Part shown: piece after piece, positions 44,131 through 55,707 of the stretch
Numbering within the stretch: the first letter of the stretch is position 1
How the letters are laid out: the number at the start of each line of letters is the position of its first letter
DNA from: Sebastes aleutianus
Taxonomy: Eukaryota > Chordata > Actinopteri > Perciformes > Sebastidae
DNA: 64,000 nt
Direction: 5' to 3'
Assembly: GCA_916700875.1 (NCBI GenBank)
Contig: CAKAKS010000038.1
Location: 16,491,326-16,555,325, forward strand
Notes under the pieces: model-generated
What the model was told of the DNA's origin: nothing
The model's database searches: none
Seen by the model: only the letters and a program-made list of their open reading frames with translations
Made by a program: the position numbers and the translations under genes

Positions 44131-46188
44131 TGCTCTTGCATTATTATCATTGCATGTTAAACATTTTGTAAAAACAAACATGTGTTTGGACAAATAACCA
44201 CAAACAGAGGTCAATAACTGCCCAAAGTAAATGTTTTGTACTTTGCATTTTCATGTGGTCATGCTCATGTAGTTGTGTTGCTACCTGGGACACATTGTGA
44301 GAGCAATTGTTCACATTGCCCACTAGATGTCAGACTACAGCTAACAACTGCAGTATCCTCTATAGTCAATGGAATTTAACTCTACACATGCAAACTCCTC
44401 AGATGACATCAACGTTTATTCAAATGCAAATCCTCTGCACAATGTGGGTACATCTTCATATATTTAAACTATCTCCAGCAAAACATGTTGATACTTACTT
44501 GATTAAGATGCATTTGCTCATGTGTAAACCAGTCAAACAATATAGTTGTTTTATGCCACCTCACAGTGTCTGTGATCAACTGCTCAATTTCTGTAGATGA
44601 ACTACGTGTCATTTTTTTTCCCCACTTGGCTCTAATGACTCTCCCAGATGGCCGATAGACATTTATGTTGAGTCGACACATGGTTGAATTATGCAATGCA
44701 GAGCTCTGAGAGAGAATGGGTGCAGGAATGAGGGACTGTTCCCCTCCCTGGATCTGCGAAATAGCCCCTCTCTGACCCATACCAATCACATACCAAACAT
44801 ATCTGGCTCCATGCGCTACTTGCACAATGCTTAGCGAACATTTTTCAGGGATTGGCATTGGCACGAGGAAGATTAAGTAATGGTGACTTCACATACTGTA
44901 ACGCAAGAGACCGAGAGAGAGAGACTCGGCTGATATTTGGGGGCACGATGAGTTTTCCGTGCTCAGTCACCACTACCAAGACTTGGAAAGTTTCGCTGTC
45001 AAGACCCATCGTAATGAGTTTTTCCATTACTGCTCCGTCTGTGGTAGGCCTTGGTCTGCAATTAATTCAAAGATGAAATACAAAACCATTGTGGAAACAG
45101 TGGGAGGTGTCAAAGGGAGTATCTCATGGATATGCAATCTTGCGTCAGGCATTTCCAATAAACAAGGTCCATCCTTAATATGAATCAGCAGCTTTACCTG
45201 TGATTTGACTTGACTTTTTCCAACCCAAAGCTGCTGCTAGGCTCTTAGATGCTGGATACCTAGTAGATCTTCATGACGATGTTTTCAAATTGTTGCGTGA
45301 GAGGGGAAAGGGCTTGCATATTCCAATAGCAGGTGACCTCCTATTTGCAAGAGTGTGTGCATCTGTGTTTATCAGTCTGTTCATTGCCTATATGTATCTG
45401 TCAGTCTGTGTACATTCCCAAGTTTTAACTACATATTGTTGGAATGAAACATTGCTCCTGCTCTTCGAGTGTCTCCAGCTGCACAGACTACCGTGTGTGC
45501 GTGATGCACGCATATAGCTCCACGTCAGCTGCTACAGCGAGCAGTCATTCATCTCTGGCCTGCTGTTTGTCTGTTTGGCTCCAGCAGTCTCTCCTTGCAC
45601 ATGGAAGTGGTCCAACATCTTTCCGTAGCTGGCCTTCAGTGCCAGAGGAGAGCCTGATAAGGGAAGAGAGAAGCTCAAGGGTGGTGATGCCTGCGTGGCT
45701 TTGAGTTGTTTCTTTTTATTATTAGGATTGTACTCATACCAGAACCAGAGAATTGAGGATTTCCTGGTTCGTGGCACTCAGCTAGCTGCGTCTTAAGCCA
45801 GAGAGAGAGATGAGATATTTCTGTGTTGTAATGCAGATGGAGAAAATGATTGCGAGAGAGTGGCTTTCTTTTTCCTAAGTGGGTTCATGCAGACAAGCTA
45901 TCAGTAACACTTTCATTGTTTAGGTAGGAGGAGAATTGCATGCAATCCAGGCTCGCCCTCAGTATCTCATCATTTGGTAAATATGTAGGAAAATAGAGCA
46001 AGGTATGCTGCAGTTAGAGATGCTGCACGTCTTTTTCCTGGAAAGCATAGAGCCCACACACCTGCATTTGCCATTTAACAGACTGAGTCATTCAATTAAA
46101 GAACTGTCATTTCAGGGTTCATTTTTGAGGGGCTTTCAAATGTGCTTTTGTGTCACAGGGCAAGAATTAGATTTTAGTGAGGATGTGG

Positions 46189-46570
46189 TTAAAGCAGCAG
46201 TGGGTAGAAATGGAGCAAATCTGGTTAAAAAAAGGTATTTTTATGAAACACTATTTCCTGAAAGTAGTTCACGACACAGATAATGTGAAAAAAAATCATG
46301 TGCCTCTATGTCCTCCGGTGCTCTTAATGGCATCTGCAAGATTTCACAGATCGGAGGAAAACAACCAATCAGAGCAGAGCTGGAGCCTGCCGTCCCTGAG
46401 CAGCTGTCAATCACTCGGGAACTGCGATCAAACGGTCAAACTAGGCAGCGCTGATCAAATACGAATCAATATTATGTTACTGTAATGCCTATTTCTCGCA
46501 TAAAATCTTGAGATCAGTTGAGGAAATACCAAGCACCGCCCACCAGCCGGAGCGAACTCATTTTACAGCT
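46189..46570 (+). mobile_element. half-copy of the same palindromic TTAA element
   Basis: Starts TTAAAGCAGCAGTGGGTA, contains TTAATGGCATCTGCAAGATT and GGAAAACAACCAATCAGAGC, and ends at CATTTTACAGCTAG. This is one arm of the element at 62137-62739. Confidence 0.65.
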
Positions 46571-47219
46571 AGTCACATTGATCTGTTTTCTCCCTTAAAA
46601 AGTTTGGATGGGAAATCATGAAGTTGTCAGTCAGCGAATGCATCAACATGCAACAGCACAGAAACCCAGGAGCTCCTGACCGCTGCTTTGAATCTTGTGC
46701 TTTGGAGGTCCTGTGAGCTTTATGAATGTCATGTCTGCAGAGGAGCAGTATCGCTCTGATAAGCTGGTCCTGTGTCAAGTTGTTATTAGCTTACTCTGGT
46801 AATCAGCGGGCAAAGGTGCAATCAATCATGTCAGAGCGTCTCTGTTATTTCTGGCCTCTCTCCAAAAGCAGCGAGGCCTGAGGCTCTGAAAATATGTGCT
46901 CATGTGTTTGTGTAAGTCAACGTCATGATTCACTTCAGTTTAAACATATTTCATCACAGATCTGTTTATATGAAGTGGTGCATTCGGTTGAATACAACTA
47001 ATAAATACAACTGAAAAGATCAGACTGAATGTTGAGCAAGTGATCACAACATTTCTTAGCTTTGCTTATATTACCAGTGTATTTACTGTTACCATGGAAA
47101 CAAAACAGATGTCTTTAAATAGCTGAGCTTGTTACTTTTCCTTGAGCTTTTTGCTCTTTTGTTCTGTTGATGGGTTCTGTTGATGGGTTACGGCACCTTT
47201 GCTCGGACCATACCCATCT

Positions 47220-47790
47220 TCAAATTCAGCCTTAATTTTGATCTCAACTACACACCAAGGCTATACAAGTTTTGCATTTTCAATTTGTTTTTATTTTATT
47301 TCAGTTTTGACTTTTTCGATTTCAATTCATTTGAGTTTAAGTTAGTTCTCAGAGTGCGTTTGCTAGTTTTAGTTTAGTTTCAGTTTTTCAGAAAGGTTTG
47401 GTTTTAGTTTTTATATTTAGATTTAGTTTTAAAGTAGTTTTGTTTTTGTTAGGGCCAGGTATAATGTCTCAAAAGTATGTAGCTATATATACAAAATACA
47501 TGGAGAACTGTGTAGGAATGGCCATATCATATATGTCTGATACTTAATCTTCGCTCTACTTTAGTGAAGAAATTGCAGTGTAGCGCAGTCTCCTGGAATG
47601 TTAAGTCCATTCAGTTTTTGTGTTTCAGCGTCACAAGAGTTGACTGAAATTCATGCTGTTTCCTTTTTTTCGGTAGTGATATATTACAGCTAAAAAACTA
47701 CGTTATATGTTCATTTTTATTCTTTTATTTTTCACTGCTTAGTATTGTTTTAGTTTAAGTTTTAGTTTACTATAATAACCCTGCTACAGT
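47220..47790. repeat. possible dispersed repeat, TTTAGTTT-rich
   Basis: Two T-rich blocks with repeated TTTAGTTT (47340-47450 and 47730-47785), the second ending TTTACTATAATAACCCTG, a sequence typical of a common fish repeat. Boundaries uncertain. Confidence 0.4.
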
Positions 47791-49804
47791 ATATACCTGT
47801 AAAGTTTCGGGACTGAATTTTTCATGGTTGTGATGCTGTCACGGTGACGAAACCTATCCACAGACAACCTGACATAGTACTTAAAAGGTGAAAACAGTAC
47901 CAGCCACACACACTGTCACATCTGGTAAAGATAGTTTGCATGATCAACACAGTGATTGACAGAGAGCGCGACCAGAGCCAGTAAAGTAGACATCTGCCTC
48001 TGATAAAGAATAACAAAAAGCTATCACTATTTTAAACATGGGTGTGTGTCTACAGAGAAAGGGATTAGGTGTCCCTGGCAGCAGAGCAGGACTCTTCTCC
48101 CAGAGCCAAAATGCTCATATATCACCGTTGGTGTCATGTGAAATTCTATACACAAAAATGCATGGTGGCTTAAAAGTTATCATTTGAGAGAGGCAAGGTT
48201 TTCACCCGACAGTGATGTCACTCCACTTCGACCTCTGAAGTGTGAAAACGAGAGGAAGAGGTCTGAACTGGTTTGTTTCAACTGCTGCCTGTCAGTTTGG
48301 GAAACTGCACTTTTATCCTGTACTCGGTAAAGGCAATCTGTGTTTTTATAGGATTAAATAGTGTTTTTGAATCATTGTAATGTCCAATCTGAGAGGTCAC
48401 AAGAAAAATGAATGTTCAAATAATTCATGATCAACATTCTAGCAGATCTGGTTCCATCAATCACGTGTTATTTGACACCATCTTTACTGCCTTTCTTTCC
48501 TCTTTCATGTCACTGATTATAAAGTGCATCAGACTCATTCCTCATGCTATTTGTTCAGAGCTGTCATCCTGCTTGTCATTCTCCAGAGATGAATGGGGTT
48601 CAACAGAAGCTGAGGGCAATGGAAAGAACATGCACGCTGCCAGATAAGACGCCAAATCCACATGCGCGCATGAGGAATAATTTACAGGTGTTAAGAGGTT
48701 TCAGCTTTGGATTCTTGCCACATGCTTTCTCTTGCCAAGGCAGTAAAATTTAACAAGACGTTTTATGATACACTGAAAGGCATATATGCATATACATTAA
48801 GTCACCAACTGGGTATATTTAGGTTGACCGACAATTTCGAATTAGAAGGTGCCTCTACAGTGCTTGTGTTAATTATTTGTAAGAAGCCACGTGGCAAACA
48901 TTTTTCAAAATCTCCTCCATGGAAAGTGAACTTTCCCTCCAAGAGGAACTCTCCGTGCACCTCTTGTGTTTGCTTGTAGCGTAGCAGCAGGCAGGATGCT
49001 CCGAGCTCTAAAACACAAGCTGGCGTTTGAATGACAGCGGAGCCAGGTTGTTCCTTTTTTTATCCAAATATCCACCCTTCAAGTGCTTCCCAGAAAAACT
49101 CATTTATGCCTCAGCTCTGCCTGACTGAAGCTTTCCAGATCCAAACGGTTGTTTTCTTCAAAAATATTCTCTCAGATTTTGCACATTTGCACAGCAGCGT
49201 TCCTGTATTGTTCAACTTAATCATGGTCACTCAAGTCTGGCTAATAAAGCAACTGTTACAAGCTAAATAAACATTTCCTTATGCAGAAATTACAGTTCAC
49301 TGCACAAACCTGTAACATGTCAATGAAAGAACACAAAGCACAACACTGCATACTTGTGCAACTGTTTTGTAGCGATTGTCGCTATGTTTTCCTCGCCTAT
49401 TTTTAAGTTTATATTACGGAATGTAAAATTTCGTGAGCACAATAAACGTCAACGCCTCATTCCGCAGTATCATGTACGAGAAATGGAGACACAGATTCCC
49501 AGCAGGTCACATAAGAACACTCCATTCCCTGGCAAAGATGTGGACATTTGGAGCTTTTTTTTTGACGAGTTTGGTTTTTGTTTGTTTTCCTCTGGCTCTC
49601 TGGACAGCCTTGGACATAGTTGTGTGTGTTGGCCGAGGCTCTTGGTTCGACATTAAAGGACATGTTCTCATGTGCTGTTTCTCAAACGAACATTCAATAC
49701 TGTGCTCTTCCGGGGGGAGTAATTATTTCACAGGTTTGGTGAAAATTGTCAAAAGCAGTCTCACGATCACTGTAACCCTAACCAAAAAAAAGATTATGCA
49801 AGTG

Positions 49805-50625
49805 TGCTATTAGTATACTTCTTTTAAACTTAAAATAAGAGCTTTCAGTTGACTTTTTATGTACTTATCAGAGATATACTTAACAAAATTATACTTAAGT
49901 GTACTTGGTTTATACTGACAAGTATAGAGAGAAGTCTAAGTATACTTGTGCTTACTTTTTGATATAGAGTAGCCTATTGCAGTGAGAGTTTATAATCATA
50001 TGTTTTGATATTAATTTACTTCAAATCCTCAAGAATTTTCTACGTTTTTGCTCTCCATGGAGGCATGTGAGAAAAATTAATTTTATTTATTGTTTTAATC
50101 TCATCAAAAAACATCAAGTCAAATAGCAAAAGGAGAAAGTCTCCTTATGCAATGCATAAACCATTGGCTAAGTACTATAAGTTCAAGAAAACTTACAAGT
50201 ATAATTGCAGTAAAAACTTTTAAATTAGTAGTTTATTGAGAGTATACTCTAAAGTGTACTTTCATAAACTAAAAAGTGGGCTACAGGTATATAATAGTAA
50301 ACTAACAGTATACCTATAAGTTCACTTGTAGTATAGTTCACTTCATAGTATAGTTGGAGTACAAAATACAGCTTAGAAGTAAACTAGTTGTGTACTCAAA
50401 TTTGACAATACTTACACTTAAAGTACACTTACAAGTATACTTTTATAAACTAAAAAGTGGGCCAATTTAGTCCCAAGAAGTATTAAAGTAGTGCACTTAC
50501 AAGTATACTACTAGTGCATTTTTATTTTAGTACTTACTACATAAAGTATACTTGGGAAATATACTTTACTTTACTTAAGTTTACTTCATAAATTAAACTT
50601 GAAGTATACTACTACTTTTCACAAG
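49805..50625. repeat. cluster of AGTATACTT-type palindromes
   Basis: About ten AGTATACT or close variants, plus many AAGTACACTT and ACTTACAAGTAT blocks, are scattered over 0.8 kb on both strands. No open frame of note. Probably a palindrome-rich non-autonomous transposon, or several copies. Confidence 0.6.
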
Positions 50626-52055
50626 GGAATTTTGGTACCTTGTGGACAATTTCTCTGTTTCTCAGTAGAACATCATAATTATCTTTCAATCTGCAGCCGC
50701 CCTATTTGTGTCCATCTCGGTGCCTAAAGAGTTAGATAGAAATCTAGACTCATTTCTATTCTACACCTGCAGGAAGTGGTCAGAGTTAAAGTTAGCGTGG
50801 AACATCATGTTTAGCACCAAAATTAAGCTGAAGGCGTCAACAGCTCATAGTGTGAGGTTTTCTGACAGGAAACACTCAAACTATATATATGATCCCTGAA
50901 AACAGAGTAAATGAGAAAAACTGATGTGAACTTTTATATTAGAGCTGGTTCCGAAAACCCTACAAGATGACCTCCGAGACATCTTCAAGAATTAGCCACA
51001 GTTTCATATGATGAAGGCAACGAGGGAAAACAGCAGTTTTAATTAACAAGGGGGGGAAAGTACAGAATGCGTTTTTGATTGAGCAAAGCAAACATTTATC
51101 TGGCTATTTTGCGGCTCACCGGCGAGCGACCAGCGCAAAAGTGGTGAAGTCAGAGGTTTGGACAGCTGGGCCTCGGGATAGAAGGGAGGATGTGGCTAGA
51201 TTAGAAGAGCCTGATTAACAGAAAACAGACTGGACGAAGAGGAATCTCCCTCCATCTCTTAATTTCCTTCACTTATCCCACTCCTCTCTGCATGCCTCGA
51301 TCCCATTGTTAGAGACAGACACATGGACGGGCCTCATCTCTGCTTCCTCTTCTTGTTTTCGTTCAGGGGAGGAAAAAAAAATCTAAGGCCACAGTGCCTT
51401 GTTGGAGTGTTTTCCTTGGTGCTTACATCCACTGTAAGATCAAACAAAATGCACATGGAGAACAAGAGACTATCCCTTTTGTCTCATCATAAAGTCGTCT
51501 TGAACCCGGGGTTTTCTCGTAAGACAACATGCGCCGTGCGGGTGTCTGGTTTTGTTAAATTTGAGCTGTGATTCTTCCGCTCTTCATCCCACTGAGCGCC
51601 TTTGTTTTCACCATGTGCACGCACAGATGTGTGATGATTGGCAGGGTGACGGAGTATTGTCTTTCTTATCTGCATTGGTGTTACAGTAAATGCTCGCAGG
51701 ATTTCAGGGAAGAGGTGTTTTTTTGTTGAATGTAAATATGAATGAATAGATCAGTCAGAGGGATTTTTTCCCTACAACTTCGCCTTCATTCTGATTCAGA
51801 GATGAACTCTCAAACTTCACCCTTTGCTTCACCCCTGATGTAACACACATCTGACTGAAACTGTCAATGAATTATATAGTCATTCATCAACAGCTAATTT
51901 ACCCAGATCCTTAGTCTTTTTTAGACTGGTTCCACGTGGTCTGGACTCTAGAGAGGAAGCCTGATGTGAGGGGTGAGTAATGCTGACTGGACAGCAGTCT
52001 CTGCATGGTGCGGCAGTAAGCTACCAGATGTGTTTGTGTCTGCATCACTGATTAT

Positions 52056-52058
<3 letters not shown>

Positions 52059-52090
<32 letters not shown>
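52059..52090. repeat. AC microsatellite
   Basis: Sixteen AC units. Confidence 0.92.
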
Positions 52091-52093
<3 letters not shown>

Positions 52094-52512
52094 TTGATCT
52101 CCCAATCGGTTACTTGCAGGTATTTTACAAGACTTTAAAACCAGGAAACACTCCTGCTTTGTAACTGAGATGAAAGAGCTGACCTCGTCTTAACTAGTTA
52201 CACACAGCTGGCTCCTGAATTTAATGAAAACAAGTAAATTAGATTTGCAGAGTTGCCAACTTTTGGGGATTTACATCAATTCCTGAAACTGGCCTTCGAC
52301 ACATTATCAATTTCTTTGTGATTTTTTTTCCCAGTCAAGTGAACACCACTGACGGTAACTGGTGGTGGTGAAATTGTCCAAGGCTGTTTAAACCAGTGCT
52401 TCCTAACCTTCTTAGACTGATTCATTTGAATGATTTAGAGGTCTGAAGAGACAAAACGGTCCATCATTTCACACAAAAGAGTACGAATTAAAGAAAAGTT
52501 TGAACAATGAAC

Positions 52513-53198
52513 TAGGGCTGTCAAAGTTAACGCAAATTTGTTTTAATGCCACTAATTTCTTTAACGCATTAACACAATTTGATCTTTCGGAGGTTGCAGC
52601 GGGCTCAGTTTTAGTCATACTAGCTTGTCGCGAAGGAGGTTAAATAACGCTCCAAACATGCGCTAAATTTTGGTGAGGAAAAACTGTCATGGCCATTTTC
52701 AAAGGGGTCCCTTGACCTCTGACCTCCAGATATGTGAATGAAAATGGGTTCTATGGGTACCCACAAGTCTCCCCTTTACAGACATGCCAACTTTATGATA
52801 ATCACATGCAGTTTGGGGCAAGTCATAGTCAAGTCAGCACACTGACACACTGACAGCTGTTGTTGCCTGTTGGGCTTCAGTTTGCCATGTTATGATTTGA
52901 GCATATTTTTTATGCTAAATGCAGTACCTGTGAGGGTTTCTGGACAATATTTGTCATTGTGTTGTGTTGTTAATTGATTTTTCCAATAATAAATACAGTA
53001 AATACATACATTTGCATAAAGCAAGCATATTTGCCCACTCCTATGTTGATAAGAGTATTAAATACTTGACAAATCTCCCTTTAAGGTACATTTTGAACAC
53101 ATACAAAAATGTGTGATTAACTTGTGATTAATCGTGATTAATCATGGACAATCATGTGATTAATCACGATTAAATATTTGAATCGATCGACAGCCCTA
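52513..53198. mobile_element. inverted-repeat element, TAGGGCTGTC ends
   Basis: Left tip TAGGGCTGTCAAAGTTAACG, right tip TCGATCGACAGCCCTA; the tips are complementary over TAGGGCTGTC, with one mismatch. ATTAATCACGATTAA-type blocks lie near the right edge. The interior 52590-52800 is shared with 39160-39480. Confidence 0.72.
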
Positions 53199-53994
53199 AA
53201 ATGAACACGTTTGTGTAATAGAACTTAAATGTTTCTTATTTCCTACCAGGTGTAATCCTCTTGTGACCCCTACACAACCACTAGTCTGGGTCCCGACCAC
53301 CCTGCGTTAAAGCTATAGAGACCTTTCTTGTTTCAACAATAGTGCCTAACACGTAGTTAACATTTCCTCACTGACTAACAGTCTCCACTATGATTCTGCT
53401 GAACTTCTCGGACGTATTTATCATGTTTTAACATCTGACTCAGATGCACCAGCAAGGAGCAGATAGCTATAGATAACGACATGCTGCTCTCTTTATTTAG
53501 ACCCAAGTGTGTATGTTTTCACATACTGTCTGTTCTTTGGGGTTAGCGGTTAAAAATGTTTAGGTCAAGCTCTTAAAAACAGAAGAGGAAGTTGCTCAAG
53601 CACAAACACGAAAGCGTTAGAGGGGAGTTTGGTTTTAGGGCTTTCTGGCACAAATAAGTCTCCTGCAGTGGTGATGAATGTTTATGTGTTTGCATTCTTT
53701 TGTTAAAGATATGATGTCATTTATCATCTTATTAAATAGCAGTTGTTCAGTCAGCCTGTCATATGGCGACCATGTGAAATAAGTGAGAACGTCACACTGG
53801 CAAGAATAGACACAGCTTGACAGAGGAAGTTCAACAGATATCAACACTTTGGCTGGATGTTTGTGAGGAAATTTGAATTCATAACTCTCTCAGAGCTTTT
53901 GCATTTTAATCATTGTAGCTTTTAACCCTGGATTCTGTTAAAAACAATGAAACGTTCCCAAATGCTTAAAATGACTGATGCTATGGTCCAACAA

Positions 53995-54245
53995 ACACAA
54001 GGCCTTCATCCAGAAGACCGCTGTTTTGTGTCCTGTGAGTTAAGTTTCATTTGCACATAACAAACGTAGTAATTTTAAGTTAAATCATGTTTTTTTCCTA
54101 AACCTAACAAAGTGGTTTTGTTGCCTAAACCTAAGCAAATGTCTTTATTTGAATTCACAATGTTAACCACGTGTTTACTGCGACCATAAAGTGAAAGCAA
54201 GGGGTCCTGACAAAACGTTAGTATGTGACAAGTTGGGATGAGAAC
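53995..54245. repeat. dispersed repeat with GTTGCCTAAACCTAA core
   Basis: Contains CAGAAGACCGCTGTTTTGTG and TTTTGTTGCCTAAACCTAAG as in the 3140-3345 copy. Confidence 0.6.
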
Positions 54246-54497
54246 GTGTTTCAGCATGAGCGGAGTTGAGCATTTAGCAGCTAAAGAGACAAATATTTCA
54301 GTTTGTTCTCATTCCCAGGGCGTCAAATACCGATGCTTTGTCACGGCCGTCGGCGTTCGATACTGCCGCACAAGGCACCCTTTAGCTGGCTTTCCATTAA
54401 CTACAATGTAAATCCATCCGCAACAGTAAACGCTCAAGGAAAGTACTATCGTGACGTATTATGAAGAGCGAAAGAGAAAGAGAGGGGAGGTGGATGG

Positions 54498-54835
54498 GTC
54501 CAACAAACACAAGGCTTTCATCCAGGAGACCGCTGTTCGTGTCCCGTGCATTACATTTCATTTGCGTGTTTACAACGTCCAGTCACATTTGCACTATAAA
54601 AAGGGAGTAATTTTAAGCCCAACCATGTCGATTTTTCTTAAACCTGGTTTTGTTGCCTAATCCTAAGCAAGTGTTTTTGTTTAATTCACAACATTAAGCA
54701 CGTGTTTAAAAAGTGTCCAAAAAGTGACACCGAGGGGGTCGTTAACCACGTGTTTAGTGTGACGGAAAGAGTGACGCAGAGGGGTCTGACAAAGCGTCAG
54801 TATGTGACGAGTTGGGATGAGAGCATGTTGAATAT
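54498..54835. repeat. dispersed repeat, same family
   Basis: Again CAGGAGACCGCTGTTCGTGT followed by GTTTTGTTGCCTAATCCTAA. Only about 250 bp from the previous copy and in the same orientation, so possibly a local duplication. Confidence 0.6.
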
Positions 54836-55090
54836 TTCCCTCATGAGTTGGTGGAGACCAAAACAGAGGTAAAAGGAGAATTAACATTGGACTTGCGTAT
54901 CAGGTGTACACAAACAAAGTTATTGCAAATGTTGCTCCATATTTGCTGGATTTGTAAATAAGATATAATACACTATTTAACATGTTTTCCATATCAACAT
55001 AATAAGGTGGAAATATGTCAAAGTGGCCAAAAAACAACAACAATTAGCCTAACACATTTAAGTTGGTGTCAACCATTTGACCATTTCACA

Positions 55091-55096
55091 TTTATT
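55091..55096 (-). terminator. candidate sla poly(A) signal
   Basis: AATAAA on the - strand about 410 bp past the sla stop. It is the nearest exact signal I found; the intervening 3' UTR shows nothing else. Confidence 0.45.
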
Positions 55097-55505
55097 AAGA
55101 ACACGGGAAAATAGTTTGAATGCAACAAATATTATATAAACATTAATATTACCCATCAATACCCATGGCATTCAAGTCTCCGTTTTACTATCATAATGCT
55201 GGGCTGTTTGTATTTCATGTGCAGAACGCACATCACAGTTCAATTGCACCATCTTCCAGTTCAACTCCATAAAGTTCCATCTTATTAACTGAGTCAAAGT
55301 GTAAGTGGTCATGCAATTTGTGTTATTGTTAAAGTACTTCACAGTGCTCACATTAGAAACTATATCACACTTCGATGTTTGGGATGCTTGACACAAACAT
55401 CGGTTCACTGCTGACATTAGAAATGTGGTTGATTTGAGAGAAGGATGCCTTCTATACCGCCTCCCACTCGAAGGTATTCCAGTCTTTTGAACCCCGCTGC
55501 TGTCT

Positions 55506-55707
55506 CTAGAAGTCATCATCATAGTCAATGTTTCCGAGGCCGCTTTCAGGGACAGTATAAACAGATTTACTCTTTTTCTTCCTGCTCTGTGCTCTCGTCC
55601 GTGCAGGATCTTCAGTGCCAGATAAGGACAGGTAGGCGGCGATGCTGTTTCTGACTCCGTAGCTCACCATGTTGTCACCGCAGCTCTCTGTGCTGACCAG
55701 CTGTCCC
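55506..55707 (-). CDS. sla: sla coding exon 7 with TAG stop
   Basis: 202 bp, acceptor TTTAACAG. Encodes GQLVSTESCGDNMVSYGVRN through GNIDYDDDF then TAG at 55508-55506, residues 207-272. The YGVRNSIAAYLSL helix and the basic KKKSKS stretch match the SLAP tail that contacts c-Cbl. Confidence 0.94.

Larger units (their letters stand above)
41005..55090. other. gene-free stretch between abitram and sla
   Basis: About 14 kb without a recognisable host exon. It contains the fold-back element at 41202-43512 with gypsy and SINE pieces, fragments of a palindromic TTAA-type element (43735-44130 and 46189-46570), a possible dispersed repeat near 47220-47790, the AGTATACT-rich cluster (49805-50625), an AC microsatellite (52059-52090), an inverted-repeat element (52513-53198) and two copies of a CCTAAACCTAA-type dispersed repeat (53995-54245, 54498-54835). 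The reading frames at 44850-45180 have no family I know. Confidence 0.7.

Noticed and set aside
44850..45180. Possible zinc-finger-like frame (HYCSVCGRPW)
   Set aside because: A single CxxC in overlapping short frames, with no second metal pair and no family match; not enough to call a gene or transposon protein.
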